Assembly: GCA_964423505.1 (NCBI GenBank)
Contig: CAYREX010000009.1
Coordinates: forward strand, 1-64,000
Reading direction: 5' to 3'
Length of the DNA stretch: 64,000 nt
Source of the DNA: CAYREX01 sp964423505
Lineage (GTDB): Bacteria > Fermentibacterota > Fermentibacteria > Fermentibacterales > JCC-6
The position numbers and the translations under genes were made by a program. Below the pieces are notes generated by a model. It saw nothing but the letters and a program-made list of their open reading frames with translations, was not told where the DNA came from and searched no databases. Within the stretch, counting starts at the first letter, position 1. Each line of letters begins with the position of its first letter. Below are positions 54,286 to 62,801 of the stretch, one piece after another.

Positions 54286-57093
54286 GTGATCCCGATAGAG
54301 CACCTCTCGGACATCGATGCATCGCGCTTCCACGCCCTGACCGCCAGGGAGGCGCTGGAGAGGCTGGAGACCGGCCTCGAGGGCCTGGGCCGCAGGGAGG
54401 CCGACCGAAGACGCGCCGAGTACGGCGAGAACCAGATAGCGGTGGCCGGCGGCGTACCCAGGTGGCTGATCTTCCTCTCCCAGTTCCGGGACCTGCTGGT
54501 ACTGGTCCTCATCGCGGCGGCCATAGTCTCCTTCCTGGTGGGCAGCTGGAGGGACGGCTCGGTGATGCTGGCCATCGTCATCATCAACGCCGTCATCGGC
54601 TTCGTACAGGAGTACAAGGCCGGCAAGGTCATAGAGAGGCTCCGCGACCTGATACGCTCCCCTGCGAAGGTCTTCGTCGAGGGGGAGCTCGTGGAGCTGC
54701 CCCAGTCAATGCTCGTACCCGGGGACGTGGTCGAGGTGGAGGCCGGGGACAGGATCCCCGCCGACATCCGCCTGCTGGAGAGCTTCGACCTCCGGACGGT
54801 CGAGTTCTCCCTGACCGGGGAGTCGCTGCCCCAGGAGAAGAACACCAACAGGCTCCCGGAGGACGTCCTGCTCGGCGACATGGAGAACATGGCCTTCATG
54901 GGCACCACCGTGGCCACCGGCTCGGCGAGGGGCCTGGTGGTCCGTACCGGCATGGCCACCGAGATGGGGCGCATAGCCGGGATGACCCGGGAGACCGAGA
55001 CCGTCCGCTCCCCGCTGCAGAAGGAGCTGGCCACCCTCGCCAAGTGGCTCACGTCCATAGTGGTCGTGATAAGCGCGCTGCTCTTCGTCGTGGCCATGGT
55101 CCAGGACTTCGGCTTCTTCACCAGCATGGTCCTCGCGCTGGGCGTGGCGGTCGCGGCGGTGCCCCAGGCGCTGCCCGCGCAGGTTACCGTGGCGCTCGCC
55201 TCCGCCAGCAGGAGGCTCGCCTCCAGGAGGGCGGTGGTGAAGAGCCTTCCCTCCGTGGAGACGCTGGGCTCCACCACCGTGATATGCACCGACAAGACCG
55301 GCACCCTGACGAAGAACGAGATGACCGCCACGACCCTCTGGTTCGACGGGGAGGAGTACTCCGTCACCGGGACCGGGTACGTCCCGGAGGGCGGTATAGA
55401 GAGGGTGGGGAGCGGGCCCTGCTCCCAGGAGGACATCGACAGGCTGGAGATAATGCTGGACGCCGGCACCATGGCCTCCAATGCGGAGATACACGAGCCT
55501 GACGGGGACCACCCGGGCTGGTACCCGGTCGGCGACCCGACGGAGGCCGCCCTGGTCACCCTCTCCACCAAGCTCGGCACCAGGAGCCCCCGGGAGGACG
55601 AGGAGAACCCGGAGCTCCACGAGTTCCCGTTCGACTCCGAGAGGAAGAGGATGAGCTCGGTCAGGCGGTTCGGCGACCGCCTGCAGCTGGCCATGAAGGG
55701 CGCTACGGACAGCGTCCTCTCCGTCAGCAGGTACATCTACCGGGACGGCGAGGCGGTGCCCATCACCGATGAGGAGCGGGAGGAGATAAGGAAGCTGGCC
55801 GAGGCATACTCCGACCGCGCCCTCAGGGTCCTGGCCATCGCCTTCAGGCCGCTGGAGGAGACCGGCGAGGACTACGTGCTGGACGAGGTGGAGAAGGACG
55901 TCACCTTCCTCGGTCTGGTCGGGATGACCGACCCGCCGAAGGAGGGTGTCAGGGAGGCTGTGGCCGCCTGCCGGGAGGCCTCGGTGAGGATAGTCATCAT
56001 GACCGGCGACCATGCGGTCACCGCCAGGGCCGTGGGCAGGGAGATAGGGCTCTCCGAGGGGGGCGACCCGCCGGTCTACACGGGCAGGGACCTCGAGGCG
56101 ATGGACGACGGCGCCCTGCGTGATGTCCTCCTGGACACCGAGGGCTCGGTGATATTCTCCAGGGTAGCCCCCGAGCACAAGCTGAGGATAGTCGGGGTAC
56201 TGGAGGGGGAGGGGGAGGTCGTGGCCGTCACGGGTGACGGCGTGAACGACGCTCCCGCCCTGAAGCACGCCGACATAGGCGTGGCCATGGGCAGGACCGG
56301 CACGGACGTGGCCAAGGAGGCGGCGGAGCTCGTCCTCCTCGACGACAGCTTCCCCACGCTCGTGGCCGCGGTCAGGGAGGGCAGGACCATCTACGACAAC
56401 CTCAGGAAGACTGTCCTGGCCTCGATGACCACCAACGGCGCCGAGCTGGCGGTGGTCCTGCTGGGCATGGTGGCCGTGGCCATGGGAGACTGGGCCATAC
56501 CCATACTGGCCATACAGATACTGGCCATCGACCTCCTGGCGGAGGTGATGCCCCTCACCTGCCTGACCTACGACCCGCCGCCTCCCGGGGTGATGAGCAG
56601 GAGGCCGAGGAAGCTCACCGACCACATCATGAACCCCTCCAGCGCCCTGGAGGTGGCGCTCCTCGGCCTGCTGATAGGCGTTCTCTCCTTCGGGAACTTC
56701 TGGCTCTACTCGGTGAGGGAGGGTGTCGCCCTCAGCCAGTTCTTCGTGGAGAGCAACCCGGAGAGCATCCACTACGCCAGGGCGACGACGCTGGCCTACA
56801 TGACCATAGCCTTCTGCCAGTTCGCCAACGTCCTGTCGAGGAGGTTCAGGCTGCGGTCGATATTCGGCGGGGGATTCCTGACGAACAGGATCCTACTGCT
56901 CTCGATAGTCGGCTCCATAGCGCTCATATGCATCGCCGTGTACGTCCCCTTCGTACGGAGCTTCCTCCGCTTCGGTCCGCCGAGGCCGGTGGACTGGCTC
57001 TGCGTCCTCGGGGCGGCGTCGGTCTACCTGGGCGCCTTCGAGGTCATGAAGGCTCTGAGGAGGAGGGCCGCAGGGGGAGTGGTACCCGCATGA
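54286..57093 (+). CDS. Cation-transporting P-type ATPase (P2-like)
   Basis: This 935-residue pump starts at GTG 54286 after AAGGGGA. It contains the actuator TGES loop (SLTGESLPQEKN), phosphorylation Asp336 in CTDKTGTLTKNEMT, nucleotide site KGATDS, hinge TGDGVNDAPALKHADIG, and ten predicted helices. The overall plan is the Ca2+/Na+ P2 group. The membrane-4 ion motif is PQALP where Ca2+ pumps have PEGLP, so a key ion-binding Glu is Gln. Membrane 6 reads AIDLLAEVMPL. Ion specificity is therefore open. It stands alone, 67 bases after parC. Confidence 0.88.
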   Translation: MIPIEHLSDIDASRFHALTAREALERLETGLEGLGRREADRRRAEYGENQIAVAGGVPRWLIFLSQFRDLLVLVLIAAAIVSFLVGSWRDGSVMLAIVIINAVIGFVQEYKAGKVIERLRDLIRSPAKVFVEGELVELPQSMLVPGDVVEVEAGDRIPADIRLLESFDLRTVEFSLTGESLPQEKNTNRLPEDVLLGDMENMAFMGTTVATGSARGLVVRTGMATEMGRIAGMTRETETVRSPLQKELATLAKWLTSIVVVISALLFVVAMVQDFGFFTSMVLALGVAVAAVPQALPAQVTVALASASRRLASRRAVVKSLPSVETLGSTTVICTDKTGTLTKNEMTATTLWFDGEEYSVTGTGYVPEGGIERVGSGPCSQEDIDRLEIMLDAGTMASNAEIHEPDGDHPGWYPVGDPTEAALVTLSTKLGTRSPREDEENPELHEFPFDSERKRMSSVRRFGDRLQLAMKGATDSVLSVSRYIYRDGEAVPITDEEREEIRKLAEAYSDRALRVLAIAFRPLEETGEDYVLDEVEKDVTFLGLVGMTDPPKEGVREAVAACREASVRIVIMTGDHAVTARAVGREIGLSEGGDPPVYTGRDLEAMDDGALRDVLLDTEGSVIFSRVAPEHKLRIVGVLEGEGEVVAVTGDGVNDAPALKHADIGVAMGRTGTDVAKEAAELVLLDDSFPTLVAAVREGRTIYDNLRKTVLASMTTNGAELAVVLLGMVAVAMGDWAIPILAIQILAIDLLAEVMPLTCLTYDPPPPGVMSRRPRKLTDHIMNPSSALEVALLGLLIGVLSFGNFWLYSVREGVALSQFFVESNPESIHYARATTLAYMTIAFCQFANVLSRRFRLRSIFGGGFLTNRILLLSIVGSIALICIAVYVPFVRSFLRFGPPRPVDWLCVLGAASVYLGAFEVMKALRRRAAGGVVPA

Positions 57094-57103
57094 GGGAGGG
57101 AGG

Positions 57104-57316
57104 GTGCTCTTGAAGCTGCAGCACGTGCTCGCGCTTGTGATAACAATCCTGGTGGTCATAGTGATACTCCAGAACACCGAGGAGGTGACCACGAAGCTCC
57201 TCTTCGTCGAGGTCACCATGCCCCGCGCCTTCCTTCTCGCCGGCGCACTCGTCATAGGGTGCATAACCGGCTCGCTGATGCGCACGGCGAAGTGCTGGAG
57301 GAGGAAGCGGCCGTGA
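57104..57316 (+). CDS. LapA/DUF1049-type small membrane protein
   Basis: This 70-residue protein has two membrane helices: VLALVITILVVIVILQNTEEV, whose ILQNTEEV motif is the DUF1049/LapA signature, and AFLLAGALVIGCITGSLM. A short basic cytosolic tail follows. In Proteobacteria LapA works with LapB in LPS assembly, and here the role is unknown. Start is GTG 57104 behind GGGAGGGAGG, with TTG 57110 as an alternative. Its stop overlaps the nitroreductase GTG. Confidence 0.7.
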   Translation: MLLKLQHVLALVITILVVIVILQNTEEVTTKLLFVEVTMPRAFLLAGALVIGCITGSLMRTAKCWRRKRP

Positions 57317-57921
57317 CCGTCCCGAAGGGTCTCGACCCGGACCATCCGGTGTCCGATGTCGTCTCCCGCAGGTGGAGCCCGTACTCCTTCTCCGGCAGGG
57401 ACGTCTCCCGGGAGGACCTCCTATCCCTCTTCGAGGCGGCCAGGCTGGCTCCCTCCGCCTTCAACGAGCAGCCCTGGAGATACATGGCCGCATGCAGGTC
57501 GGACGACCCGGAGGGCTTCGACCTCTTCCTGTCGCTGCTCATGGAGGGGAACAGGGAGTGGGCGCGGTTCGCTCCGGTGCTGGCCTTCGGCTTCGCCAGC
57601 GGCCTCTTCGACTACAACGGCAGGCCGAACCGCACCGCCCTGCACGACCTGGGGCTCGCCTCGGGAAACCTCCTGGCCGAGGCCACCGCCAGGGGCATCC
57701 GGGTGCACCAGATGTCCGGTATCAGGAGGAAGGCGATAGCGAGGGAGCTGCGGCTGCCGGAGCGGTTCGAGCCGGTCACCGGCATGGCCATCGGCTACGC
57801 GGGGGAGAACCCCGACCTGCCCGGCGAGCAGGCGGAGAAGGACCTCGAGCGCAGGCCCAGGAGACCTCTCTCCGGCACGCTCTTCGGGACCACCTGGGGG
57901 GAGCCCTTCCCCGGCGCCTGA
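57313..57921 (+). CDS. Nitroreductase-family flavoprotein
   Basis: This 202-residue FMN enzyme has an N-terminal substrate-loop VVSRRWSPYSFSGRDVSREDLLSLFEAARLAPSAFNEQPWRY (residues 14-54), the standard NTR fold opening with the FMN-phosphate Arg. A central FDYNGRPNRTALHDLGLASGNLLAEATARG helix (103-132) and GMAIGYAGENPD near the end complete it. It reduces nitro compounds, quinones or similar with NAD(P)H. GTG 57313 overlaps the LapA-like stop. Confidence 0.88.
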   Translation: MTVPKGLDPDHPVSDVVSRRWSPYSFSGRDVSREDLLSLFEAARLAPSAFNEQPWRYMAACRSDDPEGFDLFLSLLMEGNREWARFAPVLAFGFASGLFDYNGRPNRTALHDLGLASGNLLAEATARGIRVHQMSGIRRKAIARELRLPERFEPVTGMAIGYAGENPDLPGEQAEKDLERRPRRPLSGTLFGTTWGEPFPGA

Positions 57922-57925
57922 CCGG

Positions 57926-58283
57926 CTAGCGGTACTCGGAGAGCAAGTCCTCGGCCGGCTCGGAGTACTCCCCGCCGATGGCTGCTATCTCCTCCTCGGC
58001 ATCCGCCGGCACCAGGCCTTCTCCTCCTCCATCTCCTCCATCAGGGCGGCGACCCGCTCCATGTCCTCGGGGGAGACCTCCAGGGCGTCGCAGACCATCC
58101 ACATCGACGCCACCACCGGCGCGTAGCAGCCGAAGGCCCGGCATGGGCTGTGCTCCATCATCCCGAAGACCTCGTCCGACCCCTGACCGGAGAGGGCCCT
58201 TCAGTAGTCCGGATGGACTGCCCCGGAGCCCGACTTCAGAGCGAGGGTCAGTGCCGCCGCGGGGCACCGGCCTCTCGTGCCAT
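57926..58283 (-). pseudogene. Decayed Cys-rich small gene (in-frame UGA and frameshift)
   Basis: Leftward codon-biased sequence follows purC. An ATG at 58283 with GAAGGGAG upstream opens MAREAG but runs out. A neighbouring frame continues CPAAALTLALKSGSGAVHPDY, meets TGA at 58203-58201, then reads RALSGQGSDEVFGMMEHSPCRAFGCYAPVV and SPEDMERVAALMEEMEEEK. Near 58018 the coding character jumps frame once more to GLVPADAEEEIAAIGGEYSEPAEDLLSEYR and a final TAG. Two frameshifts and a stop make decay the simplest reading. I do not recognise the family, although the spaced Cys residues suggest metal or redox use. Sequencing error is an alternative for the single-base shifts. Confidence 0.45.
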
Positions 58284-58296
58284 GGCTCCCTTCGTA

Positions 58297-59262
58297 TCAG
58301 GGAAGCAGCGGCGCCAGGTTGCGCCGGAGCCTCTCCAGCTGGTCTCCGGTCTCCGGGTCCAGGGCGACGCCGGTGATCAGCTCGTACAACCTCAGGTAGC
58401 GGCTGGAGAGCTCGACGACCAGGTCGGCCGGCGCCTCCGGCAGCTCCCCGTCGGAGTAGGGGTCGCAGTTCTCCCTGAACCAGAGCCTGAGGAACTCCTT
58501 GTCTATGTTCTCCGGCTCCTCGCCGGCATCCATGCGCTCCTCGTAGGACTCGGCCAGCCAGTAGCGGGAGGAGTCCGGGGTGTGTATCTCGTCTATCAGC
58601 ATGAGACCGCCGTCGGCGGTCCTGCCCAGCTCGTACTTCGTATCCACGAGTATCAGCCCGTTCGCCTCCGCCGTCTCCCGGCCCCGGCGGAAGAGCGCGA
58701 GGACTATTTCGGCGGCCCGCTCCCATTCGTCAGCGGTTATGAGGCCCAGCTCCACCGCCTCGCCGGGGGTCACCGGCCTGTCGTGCACGTCGCTCTTCGT
58801 CGTGGGGGTGATTATCGGCTCGGGGAAGGGCTGGTTCTTCACCATGCCGTCGGGCAGGACGTTGCCGCAGATGTTCCTCTCTCCCTCGGCGTAGAGCGTC
58901 CAGGCGGAGGTGCTGGTGCTGCCGGTCAGGTAGCCCCGGACCACCATCTCCACCGGGACCACCTCGCACTTCCTGGCCAGGGTCGCGCAGGGGTCCGGTA
59001 CGGAGAGCACGTGGTTCGGCACGATGTCTTCGGTCCGCTCGAACCACCAGGCGCTGACCATGTTCAGCACCTGTCCCTTGAACGGTACGGAGGCGAGCAC
59101 GCGGTCGAAGGCGCTCTGCCTGTCAGTGGTCACCAGCAGAAGCCTCTCCCCGAGGTCGTAGGTGTCCCGCACCTTGCCGCGCCTCCCGCCTGGCAGGCCC
59201 AGCCCGGAGGTGTCCGTGAGGCAGCTGTCCAGGTTGGCCCTTATCGTCTTCCTGTCGACCAA
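58297..59262 (-). CDS. purC: Phosphoribosylaminoimidazole-succinocarboxamide synthase
   Basis: This 321-residue protein joins CAIR and aspartate with ATP in purine synthesis. Motifs are GKVRDTYDLG, LLLVTTDRQSAFDRVLAS, PVEMVVRGYLTGSTSTSAW, GLILVDTKYELG, LIDEIHTPDSSRYW and the size fits the longer (yeast-like) class. I chose TTG 59262, with GAGGGGAG eight bases upstream. A GTG at 59301 in frame adds 13 residues of non-family sequence. No other purine gene is adjacent. It is divergent from the APS-kinase-like gene. Confidence 0.9.
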   Translation of the reverse strand: MVDRKTIRANLDSCLTDTSGLGLPGGRRGKVRDTYDLGERLLLVTTDRQSAFDRVLASVPFKGQVLNMVSAWWFERTEDIVPNHVLSVPDPCATLARKCEVVPVEMVVRGYLTGSTSTSAWTLYAEGERNICGNVLPDGMVKNQPFPEPIITPTTKSDVHDRPVTPGEAVELGLITADEWERAAEIVLALFRRGRETAEANGLILVDTKYELGRTADGGLMLIDEIHTPDSSRYWLAESYEERMDAGEEPENIDKEFLRLWFRENCDPYSDGELPEAPADLVVELSSRYLRLYELITGVALDPETGDQLERLRRNLAPLLP

Positions 59263-59375
59263 GTCGCTCTCCCCTCGCTGGTTGCGGCATTCTGAGCCCA
59301 CCGTTTGCTTCCGGTAGTATGATAGCGCAGTCGACCAGCGCAGAGTACCCGGAAAAGGAAGCAGATTGGAGAGCG

Positions 59376-59999
59376 ATGTCCGAAGAGGTCACCAGAAGCG
59401 ACAACGTAACCTGGCACGAGCACCGGATAGACAGGCGGGCTCGGGAGGAGATGCTCGGCCACCGGGGCGCAACCGTCTGGATGACCGGGCTGTCCGGCTC
59501 CGGCAAGTCGACCGTGGCCGACGCCCTGGCCGCCATGCTACACGACAGGGGGGTGCTCACCGCCATCCTCGACGGCGACAACATCCGGCACGGGCTGAAC
59601 GGCGACCTGGGCTTCTCTCCGGAGGACCGCGCCGAGAACATCCGCAGGATAGGTGAGGTGGCGAAGCTCTTCACCTCCTTCGGCGTCGTGAACATCCTAG
59701 CCTTCATAAGTCCCTACCGGGAGGGCAGGGACCGGGCCAGGGCCATCCAGGAGGATGGCGACTTTATCGAGGTGTTCGTGGAGGCGCCGCTGGACGTGGC
59801 CGAGGAGAGGGACCCGAAGGGCCTCTACAGGAAGGCCCGCAGCGGCGAGATACCCTCATTCACCGGCATCTCGGCACCCTACGAGGAGCCGGAGAGCCCG
59901 GAGCTGGTCCTGCATACCGCGGACACCACCCCGGAGCAGTGCGCGGCGCAGGTGCTCGACCTCCTGGTCGAGAGGGGAGCAGTCCCCGGGGACGACTGA
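59376..59999 (+). CDS. cysC: Adenylylsulfate (APS) kinase
   Basis: This 207-residue kinase has a P-loop GLSGSGKST (residues 38-46), LDGDNIRHGLNGDLGFSPEDRAENIRRIGEVAK (the adenylylsulfate and ADP lid region), AFISPYREGRDRAR and DPKGLYRKARSGEIPSFTGISAPYE. It phosphorylates APS to PAPS. With no sulfurylase or reductase nearby, PAPS may serve sulfation of surface glycans rather than assimilation, which is inference. TATGAT at 59318-59323 is a likely -10 box. ATG 59376 is the start. Confidence 0.9.
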   Translation: MSEEVTRSDNVTWHEHRIDRRAREEMLGHRGATVWMTGLSGSGKSTVADALAAMLHDRGVLTAILDGDNIRHGLNGDLGFSPEDRAENIRRIGEVAKLFTSFGVVNILAFISPYREGRDRARAIQEDGDFIEVFVEAPLDVAEERDPKGLYRKARSGEIPSFTGISAPYEEPESPELVLHTADTTPEQCAAQVLDLLVERGAVPGDD

Positions 60000-60005
60000 C
60001 GCACC

Positions 60006-61313
60006 TTGCAGCTCATACACTGGCTTCCGTTCCGCTCCCCCAGGTCGCCGGTAAGGCTCCCCAGGCCGGTCCGCGGCCCGGAGAGGGAGACGTTCAAGCT
60101 GCACCTCCTCTCCGGGGTCATGGGCGGCGTCGCCATAGGCGTCACCCTGAACCACGAGTACATGGCCGCAGCCGGCCTGGACGCGGCCCAGTGGCAGATA
60201 ACCCTGCTCACCATGATATGGCCGGTGAGCAACATCCTCTCGGTCTTCCTGAACCACTGGATAGACAGCAACGGCGGCTACTCGAGGGCCCTGCTCCTCG
60301 CGGCGGTGGCAAGGCTGCCCCTTGCCCTCATGATGCTCACCTCCAGCGTGAACCTCATGCTGCTGCTGATGATCCCATTCTTCATGTCGAACAGCGTGGT
60401 CATCCCCACCCAGAACGCAATCATGCGTCAGCGTTACAGCCGCTCCCACAGGGCCCACCTCTTCGGCTGGTGGACCACCGTGCTGACCATGTTCAGCCTG
60501 CCGACGGCCATGCTGGTCGGCGCCCTCCTGGACGCCGACTTCCAGTTCTACAGGATCCTCTTCCTGGCCGAGGCGCTCTTCGGTGCAGGGCAGGCGGTGG
60601 TGCTCTCCATCATCGCCCGGGGGATGCAGACCGGTGTGGCGGAGCGGTCGACCGGCAGGGGTACGCTCCACTTCGTCCGCTCCCTCTGGGACGTCTTCCG
60701 CAGGGACAGGGAGTTCGCCCGGTTCGAGCTGTTCTTCTTCACCTACGGAGTTGGCTTCCTGATGCTGCTGCCCGTCGTGCCGGTGTTCGCCACCGAGAGG
60801 CTGAGCCTCTCCTACGAGGAGTACGCCATGGCGAAGGGCGTCATCGGGCAGATGGGGGTGCTGCTCCTGTCACCACTGATGGGCACCAGGCTGGACAGGC
60901 TCAGTCCCTTCCGGTTCTCGGGGCTTGTCTGCCTGCTGCTGGCCCTCTACCCGGTCTCCCTGCTGATGTCGGAGATGATGCCCTCCCTGGGCACCTTCTT
61001 CTTCTACGCCGCCTACCTGGTTTTCGCGGTGAGCATCGCCGGCATAAGGATGAGCTGGAACATATCCAGCATGCACTTCGCCCCCCCGGGGCAGGAGGCC
61101 ACCTACCAGGGGCTGCACGTCTCCCTGACCGCCGTCCGCGGCTGCTTCGCGCCGATCCTGGGCAGCGTGATACTGGAGCTGTGGGGATTCCGAGAGACCT
61201 TCATCACGGCCGCCGCCGTCTTCACCCTGGCGGGGCTCCTGTTCCTCGGTCACTACCGGAGAACGCACGAGAAGGGGCCGGGACGGACTCGTGCGTCCGT
61301 CCCGGCCCCCTGA
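60006..61313 (+). CDS. Major facilitator superfamily transporter
   Basis: This 435-residue protein has 12 predicted helices in two halves, with a basic loop between helices 6 and 7 (RSLWDVFRRDREFARF). The motif between helices 2 and 3 (LNHWIDSNGGYSRALL) is a variant of the MFS A-motif, and MGTRLDRLSPFRFSGL repeats it in the second half. The substrate is unknown. Start is TTG 60006, seven bases after the cysC stop. The last codons are themselves the left and right arms of a strong hairpin. Confidence 0.75.
   Translation: MQLIHWLPFRSPRSPVRLPRPVRGPERETFKLHLLSGVMGGVAIGVTLNHEYMAAAGLDAAQWQITLLTMIWPVSNILSVFLNHWIDSNGGYSRALLLAAVARLPLALMMLTSSVNLMLLLMIPFFMSNSVVIPTQNAIMRQRYSRSHRAHLFGWWTTVLTMFSLPTAMLVGALLDADFQFYRILFLAEALFGAGQAVVLSIIARGMQTGVAERSTGRGTLHFVRSLWDVFRRDREFARFELFFFTYGVGFLMLLPVVPVFATERLSLSYEEYAMAKGVIGQMGVLLLSPLMGTRLDRLSPFRFSGLVCLLLALYPVSLLMSEMMPSLGTFFFYAAYLVFAVSIAGIRMSWNISSMHFAPPGQEATYQGLHVSLTAVRGCFAPILGSVILELWGFRETFITAAAVFTLAGLLFLGHYRRTHEKGPGRTRASVPAP
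61274..61309. terminator. 15-base-pair terminator hairpin inside the 3' end of the MFS gene
   Basis: GGGGCCGGGACGGAC pairs perfectly with GTCCGTCCCGGCCCC around a TCGTGC loop. The whole stem is coding, and the TGA follows one base later. It sits between convergent genes and could end both transcripts. There is no T-run. Confidence 0.6.
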
Positions 61314-61332
61314 TACCGTACGGCGGTCTGGC

Positions 61333-61833
61333 CTAGAAGTTGACTCCCGCGCTCAGCCCGAACCAGGCCGCGTCGAAGTCGAAGTCGACCAGGTGGTACT
61401 TGGCGCTAAGCTCGACGTCCACGCCCCCGGTGGGGAGTATCGTGCCCACGTGTCCGTAGGCACCGAACTCGCTGTCGCTGTCGTCGTACTCCTCGCCGTT
61501 GAACTCCCAGCTGACCGATGCTATGTGGAGAGCCAGTCCGCCGCCGTAGAAGACGAACCCGGAGTAGGTCCGGGCTCCCGCCAGTATGGGTACCATGCTG
61601 GCGGAGAAGTCCTCCAGGTCGGCTGCGTCGGAGAGGAAGGCGTAGCTGATGCTCCCCTCGATGGCGAAGAGGGGCATGTGCGAGAGGATGTTGACCCCTA
61701 TCATCGGACTGGCGTTGTAATGGTCGGCCACGTCTCCGGTGGGGATGAGTATCCCGGCGTGACCGCCGAACTCGACGTTCGCGGCGAAAGCTAGAATGGA
61801 AAGGACCGCAGTGAACAGCAGAGCCAGCTTCAT
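61333..61833 (-). CDS. Small outer-membrane beta-barrel-like protein
   Basis: This 166-residue protein has a signal peptide (MKLALLFTAVLSILAFA). The rest is a series of amphipathic strands (VEFGGHAGILIPTGD, MIGVNILSHMP, FAIEGSISYAFL, FVFYGGGLALHIASVSWEF, GAYGHVGTILPTGG, VDVELSAKYHLVD) ending in a terminal Phe (AAWFGLSAGVNF), the usual recognition signal for barrel insertion. It supports a didermic envelope. The precise role is unknown. Confidence 0.75.
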   Translation of the reverse strand: MKLALLFTAVLSILAFAANVEFGGHAGILIPTGDVADHYNASPMIGVNILSHMPLFAIEGSISYAFLSDAADLEDFSASMVPILAGARTYSGFVFYGGGLALHIASVSWEFNGEEYDDSDSEFGAYGHVGTILPTGGVDVELSAKYHLVDFDFDAAWFGLSAGVNF

Positions 61834-61872
61834 ATCGACCCCTTTCGGTGGTGTTCTCCCCCTCTGCCGATT

Positions 61873-62574
61873 CTAGGCTCCGCCGGGGCCACGGTCAACT
61901 TGGGACAGCAGCCCGGGCAGCTCCCGGAGCGAGCGGAGCTCGAACCTCCTGGGGCCGTCTCCCGCGAACTCCCCGTCCAGGCGGAGCCAGGCGAAGTCCA
62001 CTCCGGCGGCGGCCGCGGCGCCCATGTCGCTCCTCGCCGAGTCGCCGACGAAGAGCGTCCTGGAGGGCTCTGAGCCGGCCAGCCTCATTGCCAGCTCCAG
62101 TATCCCCGGGGAGGGCTTGGCGATGCCGACCTCGCAGCTAAGCACCAGCAGGTCCAGGTGCTCCATGAGTCCCGCCGCCTGCAGACGCCGCCTCTGGGCG
62201 TCCCCGCGGCCGTTGGACACGATGCCCACGGAGTGCTCGCGGTGGAGGTCTGCCATGACCTCCGCGGCGCCCGGCAGCGGCTCTCCGTGCTCTCCGAGGG
62301 CATCCAGGTAGGCGGAGAAGAGCTCCCCGGGGGTGACCGCTATCCCCGCCTCGGAGAGCTCCCGCCCAAACCTGCGCATGGCGTCGTCCTCTCCCCGTCT
62401 GCAGGCCTCCAGGTCCTGAAGGGCGTCCCCCCGGGCTATCCCCAGGAGGACCTCGAAGGCGTCACCGGGGACCCCCGGCAGCTCCAGCAGCCTCGATACC
62501 GCGTGCCTCTGGGCGGCATCGTAGTCCAGCAGCGTCCCGTCCAGGTCGAGCAGCACCGCGTCGTAGAGTCCCAT
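61873..62574 (-). CDS. HAD-family hydrolase (YjjG/2-haloacid-type)
   Basis: This 233-residue phosphatase has motif I LLDLDGTLLDYD (nucleophile and acid Asp), motif II GIVSNGRGDAQ, motif III Lys in GIAKPSPGILELAM and motif IV FVGDSARSDMGAAAAAG. A helical cap lies between motifs I and II. It resembles the YjjG-like pyrimidine-nucleotidase group. I chose ATG 62574 behind GGACGGAG. A TTG at 62598 in frame is weaker. Confidence 0.85.
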   Translation of the reverse strand: MGLYDAVLLDLDGTLLDYDAAQRHAVSRLLELPGVPGDAFEVLLGIARGDALQDLEACRRGEDDAMRRFGRELSEAGIAVTPGELFSAYLDALGEHGEPLPGAAEVMADLHREHSVGIVSNGRGDAQRRRLQAAGLMEHLDLLVLSCEVGIAKPSPGILELAMRLAGSEPSRTLFVGDSARSDMGAAAAAGVDFAWLRLDGEFAGDGPRRFELRSLRELPGLLSQVDRGPGGA

Positions 62575-62801
62575 GAAGCTCCGTCCCGTGATGGACAACC
62601 CCTCTCCGCGCCTTCCACCGGGAATCTACATGCCGCCGGCTCCCTCCGGACAGCCTGCCTCTCCCTTGCGGCTGCCCGGCCGAGCCGACATTGATGGGTC
62701 GTGGCCACGGAGCGGTGGCCCGGAGGAGGCGTCCTGCCGGCAGGCCCGGGCAGCGAGCCCGAAGCGGGTGGCGGGACCAGTTGGCAGGGACGGGAGGAAC
62801 C

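Noticed and set aside
58170..58203. SECIS hairpin after the second in-frame UGA
   Set aside because: The best stem needs a bulge and puts the loop only about 13 bases after the UGA, short of the usual range. The gene also has frameshifts, so decay is preferred.
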